A stretch of 64,000 nucleotides of DNA from Pseudomonas lurida. Its GTDB lineage: Bacteria > Pseudomonadota > Gammaproteobacteria > Pseudomonadales > Pseudomonadaceae. Below the pieces are notes generated by a model. It was not told the DNA's origin. It saw nothing but the letters and a program-made list of their open reading frames with translations, and made no database searches. The stretch spans positions 2,091,501-2,155,500 of the forward strand of contig NZ_PDJB01000001.1 in NCBI RefSeq assembly GCF_002563895.1, read 5' to 3'. Shown here one piece after another: positions 1-8,234 of the stretch (the stretch's first letter is position 1; every line of letters starts with the position of its first letter). A program made the position numbers and the translations under genes.

Positions 1-1
1 C

Positions 2-838
2 CTGATCCAGGCAGGCGTACTTGCGCCGCTGGACCGCTCTCAACTGAGTAATTTCTCACACATCGATCCGGAGATGCTGGCGCTGCTTGAAGCCAATGAC
101 CCGGGTAACCGTTACGCCGTCCCCTACTTGTGGGGCACCACCGGCATTGGTTATGACGTGGATAAGGTCAAGGCCGCCCTGGGTGACGATGCCCCGGTGG
201 ACAGCTGGGACTTGATCTTCAAGGAAGAGAACATCAGCAAGCTCAAGTCGTGTGGCGTGGCGATGCTCGACTCCCCAAGTGAAATCATTTCGATTGCCTT
301 GAATTACCTCGGGCTGCCGAGCAACAGCCAGAACCCTGAGGATTACCAGAAAGCCCAGGCGCTGCTGCTGAAGATCCGCCCTTACGTGCTCTACTTCGAT
401 TCATCCCGAACGGACGCCGACTTTGCCGATGGCAATATCTGTGTGGTGGTGGGCTGGGCGAACGGGGCGCTGATGGCGCAAACCATCAATGAGAAAAATA
501 ACACCGGCCGCAAAATCGCCTACAGCTTGCCTCGCGAAGGTGGGCTGGTGTGGTCGGAAAACTTTGTGCTGCTCAAGGATGCGCCGCATGCCCGCCAAGG
601 TCTGGCGTTTATCAACTACATGCTGGACCCGCAAGTGATTGCCAAGAGCTCCAACCACACGCTGTACCCCAACGCCAACAAGGATGCCACCGCGTTGGTC
701 GAGCAGAAGCTGCGCGACAACCCCTGGATTTATCCGTCCAAAGAGACGATTGCCACCTTGGTTCCCCTTGAACCGCTGCCCTTGAAGTTGGAGCGAATCC
801 GTACGCGGGTGTGGACCAAGGTGAAGAGTGGGACCTGA
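2..838 (+). CDS. Polyamine ABC transporter periplasmic substrate-binding protein (5'-truncated)
   Basis: The reading frame is open from base 2, so the start lies left of the window; about 279 C-terminal residues are present of a family that is usually near 365. The sequence has the features of the PotD/PotF/SpuD group: a YLWGTTGIGYDVDKV stretch, VGWANGALMA, and a C-terminal PREGGLVWSENFVLLKDAPH segment followed by INYMLDP. By family this is a periplasmic protein that captures putrescine or spermidine for an ABC importer. The cognate permeases and ATPase are not in view, so it may be an orphan or belong to an operon to the left. Polyamine binding is inferred from family resemblance; the exact ligand cannot be read. 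Confidence 0.85.
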   Translation: MIQAGVLAPLDRSQLSNFSHIDPEMLALLEANDPGNRYAVPYLWGTTGIGYDVDKVKAALGDDAPVDSWDLIFKEENISKLKSCGVAMLDSPSEIISIALNYLGLPSNSQNPEDYQKAQALLLKIRPYVLYFDSSRTDADFADGNICVVVGWANGALMAQTINEKNNTGRKIAYSLPREGGLVWSENFVLLKDAPHARQGLAFINYMLDPQVIAKSSNHTLYPNANKDATALVEQKLRDNPWIYPSKETIATLVPLEPLPLKLERIRTRVWTKVKSGT

Positions 839-898
839 TCGCACGAATCCATAGGCCTGTCGGGCGCTTGGCTCTGCAGCAGTCGCAGATGTTCCAGT

Positions 899-908
899 GA
901 AGGAGGTC
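899..908 (+). promoter_or_regulatory. Strong Shine-Dalgarno of the 83-residue orphan gene
   Basis: A near-perfect GAAGGAGGT sits just upstream of the ATG at 913. This is the main reason for accepting the small gene that follows as real. Confidence 0.7.
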
Positions 909-912
909 AATC

Positions 913-1164
913 ATGGGCCAAGGCTATTATCAGCGTGACGTTAATTCGAACGATGACAAGGCGTACAAGGAAATCGAAGAACAGATCGGCCACTGTACGC
1001 CTGAGCAAGCCTGGGCCATGTATTACGTCTCGACGGGCATGGTGCGTGAGTACATTACACGGGCGGTGATGGAGCATATCGGCCGCGGCAACCGCGCGCT
1101 GTTGCTGGAGTTTCCGGAACTTGCCCGGGCCGAAGAGAGATCCCGCTTCCTGCTACCGCTCTAA
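913..1164 (+). CDS. Small uncharacterised protein (83 aa)
   Basis: I do not recognise this protein. It starts at an ATG after an unusually good ribosome-binding site and ends just before an intrinsic terminator, so it is probably translated. It is soluble and mostly charged or helical, with no signal peptide, no membrane segment and a single Cys (in HCTPEQAW). The mid-region AWAMYYVSTGMVREYI and the C-terminal acidic-basic run suggest a compact helical fold. It lies 75 bases after the polyamine-binding gene on the same strand and could be co-transcribed with it. No function is assigned. Confidence 0.6.
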   Translation: MGQGYYQRDVNSNDDKAYKEIEEQIGHCTPEQAWAMYYVSTGMVREYITRAVMEHIGRGNRALLLEFPELARAEERSRFLLPL

Positions 1165-1168
1165 CCGA

Positions 1169-1197
1169 ATGCCGATCAGTGATGATCGGCATTTTTG
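1169..1197 (+). terminator. Intrinsic terminator after the 83-aa gene
   Basis: A 10-bp stem ATGCCGATCA / TGATCGGCAT with a four-base loop is followed by TTTTTG. It overlaps the last codons of the convergent MocR-type gene. Confidence 0.8.
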
Positions 1198-2681
1198 TAG
1201 GTGCGCACATTGGCTGCCTTGGCCAGACGCAACGTGGCCTCACGGATTTCTTCCTGATTGAGTGACGCGAAGCCCAGGCGCAGTGCATTTTCCGGCTGGT
1301 CCAGTGGCGAAAACTGCCTGCCACTGCGTACCACCAGCCCATGGTCCAGGGCGCTTGCCACCGTCTGATCGACGTTTATCTGATCTTCGAACCGCACCCA
1401 CAGCGCCAGCCCGCCTTCCGGTTCCCGCACACTGATCCGCTCGCCGAAGGCCTCGTGCAGGCAGGTCTGCAAGGCTTCGCGGCGGGCGCGGTATTCCTTG
1501 GAAACACGGCGCAGATGCTTCTTCAATTCGCCATCATTGATCAGGTCCGCGAGCATCTTCTGCGCGATCGCATCGGCATCGCCCAGCATCAGTGCGGCGT
1601 TGATGTGCAAGGTTTCAATCACATCAGTAGGTGCAACCACATAGCTGCAGCGAAACGTCGAGCCGAGGGCCTTGGATAACGAACCGACATAGATCACATG
1701 ACGCTGCGAGCGGTCGCTGGCCAGGGGCAGGTAGGGCCGCCCGTTGAAGTGATACTCGTGGTCGTAGTCTTCTTCGATGATGCAGAAGTCATGCTGCGCC
1801 GCCAAGGCCAATAGCTGTTGCCGCCGCGCCGCGTGCAAGCTCACGGTGGTGGGGAATTGGTGGTGTGGCGTGAGATAGATCATCCGCACCTTATGTGCAC
1901 GGCACAGGCGATCGATCTGGTCCGTGCGACAGCCTTCTTCGTCCAGGTCCACCGTGACCAGTTGCGCGCCCAGTTTGCGGAAAATTTCCCAGGCCGGCGG
2001 GTAGCTCAGCCGCTCCACCAGCACCACGTCGCCGGGTTTCAGCAGCAGGCTGGCTGTCAGGTAAAGCGACATCTGGGTGCCTTGGGTCAGGCAGATATTC
2101 TCGGCGCTGACCCTCAGCCCCCTGTTGTTGCGCAGCATCTCGGCCAGGGCACAGCGCAAATGGTAGCCGGTGGCCTCACTGCCGTAGCGCACGGAGTTCG
2201 AGGCGAAACTGCTGCGCAGGGCATTGCGGTAGTAGCGATGCAGGACGGCTTGGGGCAGCAAGCGGTGGTCGCTGGTGCCGTTATCGAAAAACAGCGCGCC
2301 ATGTCGATGCTGCAGTGCCGTCACCTGGGCGTTCTGGGCGAAATACGGGACGACCGCCTGCGCCAGGATGGGCGGTGCGAAGGACGGCTGCGCGCGACTC
2401 GGCAATTGCTTGGGCGTCAACTGCGCATTGACGAAGGTCCCGCGTCGCGGCTCGCTGACCAGCCAGCCTTTGGTCAGGGCTTCTTCGTAGGCCAGGATCA
2501 CGGTCTTGCGGTTGACGTCGAGCAACTGCGCCATTTCCCGCGTGCCCGGCAGCAAGGTGCCAGGCGGCAATCGGCCGTCAAGGATCGCGGTCACCAGGCC
2601 TTCGGCAATCTTGCGGTAGGACGCCTGGCTGCCACTGTCGTCGAGGTTGAGCAGCGGACGCCATTTACGCATCTGGACCAT
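1176..2681 (-). CDS. MocR/PdxR-type transcriptional regulator (GntR HTH + aminotransferase-like domain)
   Basis: 501 residues, the usual MocR length. An N-terminal winged-helix GntR domain (about residues 15-85, with LPGTREMAQLLDVNRKTV) is joined to a fold-type I aminotransferase-like domain. The domain keeps the PLP-lysine motif SLSK (K337) and an EEDYDHEY segment near 303-310. Such proteins bind PLP or a PLP adduct and act as regulators, often of a divergent neighbour. Here the neighbour is the ferredoxin-reductase/peptidase fusion that starts 78 bases away on the other strand, which is the likely target. ATGs at 2681 and 2672 are both possible starts; neither has a strong ribosome-binding site. 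Confidence 0.88.
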   Translation of the reverse strand: MVQMRKWRPLLNLDDSGSQASYRKIAEGLVTAILDGRLPPGTLLPGTREMAQLLDVNRKTVILAYEEALTKGWLVSEPRRGTFVNAQLTPKQLPSRAQPSFAPPILAQAVVPYFAQNAQVTALQHRHGALFFDNGTSDHRLLPQAVLHRYYRNALRSSFASNSVRYGSEATGYHLRCALAEMLRNNRGLRVSAENICLTQGTQMSLYLTASLLLKPGDVVLVERLSYPPAWEIFRKLGAQLVTVDLDEEGCRTDQIDRLCRAHKVRMIYLTPHHQFPTTVSLHAARRQQLLALAAQHDFCIIEEDYDHEYHFNGRPYLPLASDRSQRHVIYVGSLSKALGSTFRCSYVVAPTDVIETLHINAALMLGDADAIAQKMLADLINDGELKKHLRRVSKEYRARREALQTCLHEAFGERISVREPEGGLALWVRFEDQINVDQTVASALDHGLVVRSGRQFSPLDQPENALRLGFASLNQEEIREATLRLAKAANVRTYKNADHH

Positions 2682-2759
2682 CTGAAGTATCCAAAACTGG
2701 AGGTTCTAATGGGCCTAGTCTAGCGCAACAATCAAGCCTCACTCACCCCCGAGGTTGTT
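2682..2759. promoter_or_regulatory. Divergent promoter region between the MocR regulator and the fusion gene
   Basis: These 78 bases separate two divergent starts and must hold both promoters. GAGG lies five bases before the ATG at 2760. I see no clear palindrome; MocR operators are often short direct repeats and are hard to call by eye. Confidence 0.45.
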
Positions 2760-4421
2760 ATGAATACACGTCATGTCATCGAACTGTCCCCCTCGGGGAA
2801 AACCGTTGAGGCCGGTGACGAGCTGTTGCTGGATGCGATGCTCGCCAATGGCCTGTTCGTGCCGTTCTCCTGCCGGCGCGGTGCCTGTGGATCGTGCAAG
2901 GTGGTGGTTGCAGAGGGGGAGTACCGGGCCAAACACCTGGCGCCGGATGCCCCCGCGCCGTGCTATCCGTTGGCGGCCAATGAAATGCTGTTGTGCCAGA
3001 GCCATGCCTGCGGCGACATGCGCCTGGAAATTCCCGGCTGGTCATTGGACACGCCTACGTTGGTGGTCGAGGCACAGGTTGTGAGTAAACGCGCGGTGGC
3101 ACCCGACATCATTGAGCTGGTGGTGATGCCGGACAGGCCGTTGGCAGTGCGGGCTGGCCAATACCTCAAGGTCCGTCTGGTCGATGGCGACTCGCGGTGT
3201 TTCTCCATCGCCAACCTGCCGGCTGAAGACGACGGCCGCCTGGTTTTTCAGATTCGACGGGTGAGCGGCGGGCTGTTTTCCGAGGCAATCCTGGACGACC
3301 TTGATGCGGGCGACGTGTTGCAACTGGAAGGGCCTTTTGGTGCCTGCACCTGGCAGGACAATGACGCTGCGTCTGTGGTCTTGTTCGCCACCGGCACCGG
3401 CTACGCCGGCATCAAGCCGATCCTGCTGACCGCCTTGAAGCGTGATATCGACGTGACGTTGTACTGGGGAGGCGCGCAGCCGGCAGATTTCTACGACCAC
3501 GCGTTCCTGGACAAATCGGTCATCGACCACCCGCGTTTTCACTGGCACCCGGTGCTCGCTTCGCAGGGGCGGGTGCAGGAAGTCGCGCTGAGCCACGGGC
3601 ATCACTGGGAAACGGTCCAGCTGTATGCGTGCGGTAACGGCGCAATGATCAGCCAGGTGCGTACGGAGTGCCTTGCATCGGGCTTGCCCAGCCATCGGTT
3701 TGTCGCCGAAGCCTTTGTGCCCAGCGGCCGCTCAAGCGCTGAAACGACGCCAAGGCTGCTGCACCCGGTCTGGGAAAAAGTCGGCCCGCGCTACTCTCTC
3801 GACGGCATGCTGGCGGCGCGCGAACAGTCCATACGTGCCCTGGCGGCGATTGCCAGCCGACTGCGGGTGGGCATGACCACCGGCGAAGCCCTCGACATGG
3901 CCGCCGAACAACTGCAGGCCATGGGCGCATCCCACACGTGGCACCCCACCTATATCCGCTTTGGCGACGACACGGTCCGGCCACCCCGTGAAGGGATTGA
4001 CCGCCAGCGCAGGCTGCGCGCCACCGATATCGCCGTGGTAGACCTGGGCCCGGTGTGGGACGGCTATGAAGGCGATTATGGCGATACCTTTGTGTTCGGT
4101 GACTCACCGTTGCACCTCGCGTGCAGAACCGCACTGCACGCCGTGTTCGACGAAACCCGCGAAGCCTGGTTGCGCGGCCTTACCGGTCGTGAACTCTATG
4201 ACTTTGCCGAGCAAAGCGCGGAGTCAAAAGGCTGGAGGCTGGCGCGCAACCTCGCCGGCCATCGCCTCGCGGATTTCCCCCACGCGTTGTTCGAGAACAA
4301 GGAGCTGGCCGACCTGGAGATCCCCCCGAGCGAAATGGCCTGGGTCCTGGAAATCCAGCTGTGCCATCCCACCGAACCGGTCGGTGGTTTTTTCGAGGAT
4401 ATGTTGATGCTGCAAGCGTGA
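2760..4421 (+). CDS. Fusion protein: [2Fe-2S] ferredoxin + FAD/NAD(P) ferredoxin-reductase + M24 (creatinase/aminopeptidase P) domain
   Basis: A single uninterrupted 553-residue frame carries three domains. Residues 1-93 form a plant-type [2Fe-2S] ferredoxin with ligands C38, C43, C46 and C79. Residues about 100-325 form a flavin reductase, with RCFS (146-149) for FAD, GTG (212-214) for the dinucleotide and YACGNGAMI near the end. Residues about 335-553 form an M24 pita-bread domain keeping candidate metal ligands D428, D439, H501, E531 and E546. The first two domains alone resemble the electron-transfer component of oxygenases or CDP-6-deoxyglucoseen reductase. The M24 part resembles a Xaa-Pro peptidase/creatinase. 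There is no signal peptide, so it should be cytoplasmic. I know no standard family with this order; substrate and role are unknown. It is probably controlled by the divergent MocR-type regulator. Confidence 0.85.
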   Translation: MNTRHVIELSPSGKTVEAGDELLLDAMLANGLFVPFSCRRGACGSCKVVVAEGEYRAKHLAPDAPAPCYPLAANEMLLCQSHACGDMRLEIPGWSLDTPTLVVEAQVVSKRAVAPDIIELVVMPDRPLAVRAGQYLKVRLVDGDSRCFSIANLPAEDDGRLVFQIRRVSGGLFSEAILDDLDAGDVLQLEGPFGACTWQDNDAASVVLFATGTGYAGIKPILLTALKRDIDVTLYWGGAQPADFYDHAFLDKSVIDHPRFHWHPVLASQGRVQEVALSHGHHWETVQLYACGNGAMISQVRTECLASGLPSHRFVAEAFVPSGRSSAETTPRLLHPVWEKVGPRYSLDGMLAAREQSIRALAAIASRLRVGMTTGEALDMAAEQLQAMGASHTWHPTYIRFGDDTVRPPREGIDRQRRLRATDIAVVDLGPVWDGYEGDYGDTFVFGDSPLHLACRTALHAVFDETREAWLRGLTGRELYDFAEQSAESKGWRLARNLAGHRLADFPHALFENKELADLEIPPSEMAWVLEIQLCHPTEPVGGFFEDMLMLQA

Positions 4422-4422
4422 A

Positions 4423-4450
4423 GAGCCCGCCGTCGCGGCGGGCTCCTTTA
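4423..4450. terminator. Intrinsic terminator shared by convergent genes
   Basis: A 9-bp GC stem GAGCCCGCC / GGCGGGCTC with a five-base loop, followed by CTTTA, lies between the convergent fusion gene and the M20 peptidase gene. The T-tract is short, so efficiency is uncertain. Confidence 0.6.
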
Positions 4451-4464
4451 CATCAGCGCTTGGT

Positions 4465-6204
4465 TCAGAGCTTCGGCAGTTGGCCGATACGGCCCATCAT
4501 TTCAGTCACGATCTGCAGGTCGAGCAGGAACTGGTCGACGGTCTTGAACTCGTTGTCGGTGTGCCCGGTGTATTTCACTTCCGGGCGCGCCAGGCCGAAT
4601 TGCACGCCGTTGGGCAGTTCATGCACGGAGGTGGCGCCGGCCGAGGTACCGAACTTGTGCTCCATGCCCAGGTTTTCCGTGGACACCGCGAGCAGGGCCT
4701 TGACCCATTCGCCTTCCGGGTTACGGTACATTGGCTCGGCCACCGAGTAGGTGAAGTCCACCTTGACCTTGGATTTCTTGTCCCAGGCGCTCAGCTTGTC
4801 GGCGATCTCGGCCTTGAGTTTCTCCGGCGACTTGCCCTTCGGCACGCGCAGGTTCACCGCCAGCTTGAAGGCGTTGTCATCCAGGCCGACAAAAGTCAGC
4901 GACGTGGTCAGCGGGCCCATGAATTCATCGGAGAAGCCCACGCCCAACTTGCCGCCCAGGTAATCCAGGCCCCAGTTGTCGGACGCATAACGCGCAGCGT
5001 CGGTGATGTGGTTGTGCTTGAGGGCGATCTTGCCGTCGACGCTGTGGATCAGCTCCAGCATGCGCGATACCGGGTTAACCCCGGATTCTGGCTCGGACGA
5101 GTGAGCGGACACGCCGGTGACGGTCAGCTTGACGTCTTTGCCATCGACCTTGGCGGCCACTTCAAAATCACCACCGTTGCGCTTGGCGTATTCAGTGCCG
5201 GCTTTTTGCAGGCTGGCGGCCAATTCGGCAGGTTTGTCGCTGACAAAAGTAGCCACCGACGCCGACGGAATCTGATTGGTGGCCATGCCGCCGGTCATTG
5301 CGATGATTTCCGCGCCTTTGCCTTCACCCTGGCGGCGTGGGAACGTCGCCATCACTGTGCCGTAGCCTTTCTCGGCAATCACCACCGGGTAGCCGCCATC
5401 CAGCGCCAGGTTGTACGGCGGGGTCGGATTTTTTTCGAAGTAGTAAGGGATCGCGTCGCCGGAGGTTTCTTCGGTGGTGTCCACCAGCAGCTTGAAGGTG
5501 CGCGCCAGCGGCAGCTTCTCTTCCTTGATCACTTTCATGGCGTACATGGCTACCACGATGCCGTTCTTGTCATCCTCGGTGCCACGGCCGTACATGCGGT
5601 CGCCGATCAGCGTGACCTTGAACGGATCGAGCTTGGTGCCATCTTTCAGCACCCAGTTTTCCGGCGTTACCGGCACCACATCGGCGTGGGCGTGGATGCC
5701 GACCACTTCATCGCCGCTGCCTTGCAGGGAGATTTCGTAGACGCGGTTGTCGATGTTGCGAAAGTTCAGGTCAAAGGCCTTGGCCAGGTCCTGGATCTTC
5801 CCGGCGATCTTGAGGAATTCCGGGTTTTTGTACTGGGGCAAACCGTCGACGTTAAAGGTCGGGATTTCCACCAGCTCGCGCAGGGTTTCGGTGGCGGCCT
5901 TGCCGTATTTCACCCGCGTGTAGAGGCCGAGCAGACGATTGATTTCGTTCTGTTGGTCGGCGCTCAGGGTTTTGTTGTCGAGGAAGGTCTTGATCGCCGG
6001 GCCGACATCGCCGGTCTTGCCCAGGTCGCCCTTGGCCACGGCACTGAGGAAACCACGAAAATCGGTGACAGACGTTTCGTTGAAACTCTTGAGAATCGCC
6101 GTGCTCTGGTCAGGGGTGATGTTGGCGAAGGCGGAGCTGGTGATGGCCGAGAGGCTCGCCGCGAACAGGGTGGCCGCCGCCAGTTGCTTGAGTGGAAAGT
6201 GCAT
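4465..6204 (-). CDS. Secreted M20-family metallopeptidase (dipeptidase)
   Basis: About 579 residues from the ATG at 6204; another ATG at 6216 is possible, while the far upstream ATG at 6303 would put extra residues before the signal peptide and is unlikely. Residues 1-27 are a classic signal peptide ending in SSAFA. M20 metal-site motifs are seen: HADVV (H173, D175), GRGTEDDKNG (D211), TTEETSGD (E245/E246) and a C-terminal SVHELPNG. The family uses two zinc ions to cleave dipeptides or related amides; the signal peptide places it in the periplasm. It is longer than cytoplasmic PepV-like enzymes because of an extra helical region after the signal peptide. It is probably monocistronic. Confidence 0.85.
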   Translation of the reverse strand: MHFPLKQLAAATLFAASLSAITSSAFANITPDQSTAILKSFNETSVTDFRGFLSAVAKGDLGKTGDVGPAIKTFLDNKTLSADQQNEINRLLGLYTRVKYGKAATETLRELVEIPTFNVDGLPQYKNPEFLKIAGKIQDLAKAFDLNFRNIDNRVYEISLQGSGDEVVGIHAHADVVPVTPENWVLKDGTKLDPFKVTLIGDRMYGRGTEDDKNGIVVAMYAMKVIKEEKLPLARTFKLLVDTTEETSGDAIPYYFEKNPTPPYNLALDGGYPVVIAEKGYGTVMATFPRRQGEGKGAEIIAMTGGMATNQIPSASVATFVSDKPAELAASLQKAGTEYAKRNGGDFEVAAKVDGKDVKLTVTGVSAHSSEPESGVNPVSRMLELIHSVDGKIALKHNHITDAARYASDNWGLDYLGGKLGVGFSDEFMGPLTTSLTFVGLDDNAFKLAVNLRVPKGKSPEKLKAEIADKLSAWDKKSKVKVDFTYSVAEPMYRNPEGEWVKALLAVSTENLGMEHKFGTSAGATSVHELPNGVQFGLARPEVKYTGHTDNEFKTVDQFLLDLQIVTEMMGRIGQLPKL

Positions 6205-6299
6205 TGAGAGACGCATTCCTTTGCAGGTAGTGAGTAGGAAGTTTCTGATCGAATTGTCAGAAACATTTCCACACACTACCACTACACAGGTGCCCTTGG

Positions 6300-7517
6300 T
6301 CAATGCTGGCCAGGATGCGGTTCTGGGTACTCTTCGGTCACGTTCAAGGCTCTAGCGTAGGGGCCATCCCACAATTGCTGATGCAATTGCCCGACACGTT
6401 TGGCCATCGCTTCGCTGTGCATGACCACTTCCAGGTTGCGCGAATTATCCAGGTACCCACCCAGCCAATTGCTGGTGCCGATCCAGGCGACCTGCCCGTC
6501 GATCTCCATGGTCTTGCTGTGGATCACCCGCGCGTAGGGGATAAACCCTTGCTTGGCTTGCGGCAGAGTGACGATTTTGATTTGGACGTTAGGCAGCACC
6601 GCCAGGCTCTTGAGGTAGGGCAGCTCCCGCTTGTCGGTGTTCCAGTTGGACACCATCAGCTTGACCGACACCCCACGCGCCGCTGCGGCGCGCACGGCGT
6701 TGTCGATCACCGCGTAGTACGGACGGGTCTTGTCCGGGCCGTAGGAAAGCGGCGCGTAATCCAGCAGTTGCACACGCACTTCCTGTTTGGCTTCGCCCAG
6801 CAACCGTGGCAGTTCCAGCTGTGAATCGCCGACGCCTGGCGGGTTGTAGCGGTGCGGACTGGCGACCAGGTAGTTGCCGGTGCGCGGTGGCTCCTGGCTC
6901 GCGGCAGGCAGCGGCACCGGTTGGTTGTCGGTCAGCGCTTGCTGGGCGTTCCAGTCTTGCTCGAAGACCGCCTGCACCTGGCCCACCACGGCTGCATCAC
7001 TGATACGCAACCCGGTTTCGTGAATATGTTCCAGCGAGCGCCAATCGAAGTTCTGACTGCCGATAAATGCCTGCTTGCCATCCACCACCATGTATTTGGC
7101 GTGGATGATGCCACCGCTCACACGGGCGTAGGGCAATACGCGAAAGGTCAGGTTGGGGATCGCGCGCAAGCGCTCAAGCGTGGCCGGTTCCGACAGCTTC
7201 AAACCCTTTTCTTCCAGCAGAAAGCGAATCTTCACACCGCGTTTGCCGGCGGCTTCCAGGCGTTCGATCACGTGGTCCATCACCGAGCCCGGGTGGTCGG
7301 CGGCGTAGAACTGGCCAATATCAATGCGGCGCTTGGCACCGTCGAAGAGTTCGCTCCATACCGGGCCGGGCTGGCGCAAGTCGTCTGTGCCGAGGGCGGT
7401 ATCCACCGGCACCGTGTGCACCAGCTCAAACCCTGGAATCGAAAAGTCCGCCTGGGCCAGCGGACTTATCAGCACGCCAGCCAGGCCTGCAACACGCAAC
7501 TTCAAGGAAACGGACAT
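6300..7517 (-). CDS. Secreted phospholipase D-like protein with two HKD motifs
   Basis: 405 residues from the ATG at 7517, which has AGGA eight bases upstream and is followed by a signal peptide ending ISPLAQA; the longer open frame upstream lacks such support. It has two PLD catalytic motifs: H139-K141-D146 (IHAKYMVVDG, then IGSQNFDWRS) and H333-K335-D340 (IHSKTMEIDG, then IGTSNW). The PLD superfamily hydrolyses or transfers phosphodiester bonds in phospholipids, cardiolipin or nucleic acids, and two intact motifs suggest activity. The signal peptide puts it in the periplasm or outside. It lies directly downstream of the TonB operon but after that operon's terminator. Confidence 0.85.
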   Translation of the reverse strand: MSVSLKLRVAGLAGVLISPLAQADFSIPGFELVHTVPVDTALGTDDLRQPGPVWSELFDGAKRRIDIGQFYAADHPGSVMDHVIERLEAAGKRGVKIRFLLEEKGLKLSEPATLERLRAIPNLTFRVLPYARVSGGIIHAKYMVVDGKQAFIGSQNFDWRSLEHIHETGLRISDAAVVGQVQAVFEQDWNAQQALTDNQPVPLPAASQEPPRTGNYLVASPHRYNPPGVGDSQLELPRLLGEAKQEVRVQLLDYAPLSYGPDKTRPYYAVIDNAVRAAAARGVSVKLMVSNWNTDKRELPYLKSLAVLPNVQIKIVTLPQAKQGFIPYARVIHSKTMEIDGQVAWIGTSNWLGGYLDNSRNLEVVMHSEAMAKRVGQLHQQLWDGPYARALNVTEEYPEPHPGQH

Positions 7518-7533
7518 AGGGATTCCTGTCACA

Positions 7534-7561
7534 AAAGAAAGCGGGCGCATTGCGCGCCCGC
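7534..7561 (-). terminator. Intrinsic terminator of the exbD-tonB-receptor-exbB operon
   Basis: On the minus strand a GC stem GCGGGCG / CGCCCGC is followed by TTTCTTTT. It lies nine bases past the exbB stop and before the phospholipase D-like gene. Confidence 0.75.
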
Positions 7562-7569
7562 GGGTACGT

Positions 7570-8217
7570 CTACGCCGTGCGGCTGTGCAAGGGCGTTGGC
7601 ACCAGGTGTGGTACTTCACTCTGCACGCGCGCGCCGGTGGCGGCGCGGATCAGCAGGATCTTCAGCTGGTCGTTGATGCGCTCCAGGCTGTCCTGGAAGA
7701 AGTTATGGAACACCACGCAGAACAGCGCGATGGCGATCCCCAGGCCGGTGGCAAACAGTGCCGTGCCGATGCCACCGGAGATCTGCCCTGGATCGGACAC
7801 ACCCGCCGTGGCCAGCGCCTTGAACGTGTCGATGATGCCGAGAATGGTGCCCAGCAAGCCCAATAGCGGGGCGGCAGTGGTGATGGTCTCGATGATCCAC
7901 AGGCTGCGTGCCAGCGGTGCGCGGGTGGTCAGGTACTGGGTTTCGATGACGTCATCCAGGTCTTTGCGCGACCCCTGCGACGCTTTCTGTGCCAGGACCG
8001 GCAACACCATGTTCAGCGGTAGGCTGTCGCGGCGTTTCAGGTCTTGCGGCAAGTCGCGCTCGCTGTGCACGTGGGCGCCGAGCACGTCGGTCAGCGCTCG
8101 GGCCTGGCGGCGTACGTAGGCGAAGTAGATACCGCGCTCGATGGTGATAAAGATGGCGATGGCCATCGCGGCATACATCACATAAAAGGTGATGTCGTGG
8201 AGCAGGTTCATGTCCAT
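7570..8217 (-). CDS. exbB: ExbB-type proton channel subunit (MotA/TolQ/ExbB family)
   Basis: 215 residues from the ATG at 8217, which has GAGGT eight bases upstream; the TTG at 8223 is less likely. Three membrane segments are visible: about 10-30, then two around TTAAPLLGLLGTILGIIDTF and GIGTALFATGLGIAIALFCVVF. The GLLGTILG motif is typical of ExbB/TolQ. In the inner membrane it would form a proton-driven complex with ExbD and TonB to energise the outer-membrane receptor encoded immediately upstream. Being last in the operon, after the receptor, is an unusual order, because exbB usually precedes exbD. Confidence 0.92.
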   Translation of the reverse strand: MDMNLLHDITFYVMYAAMAIAIFITIERGIYFAYVRRQARALTDVLGAHVHSERDLPQDLKRRDSLPLNMVLPVLAQKASQGSRKDLDDVIETQYLTTRAPLARSLWIIETITTAAPLLGLLGTILGIIDTFKALATAGVSDPGQISGGIGTALFATGLGIAIALFCVVFHNFFQDSLERINDQLKILLIRAATGARVQSEVPHLVPTPLHSRTA

Positions 8218-8234
8218 GTTCAATTACCTCGCCG

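Noticed and set aside
4480..6207. 575-residue open frame opposite the M20 peptidase gene
   Set aside because: It is the antisense shadow of a GC-rich gene with clear M20 motifs and has no recognisable domain or ribosome-binding site.
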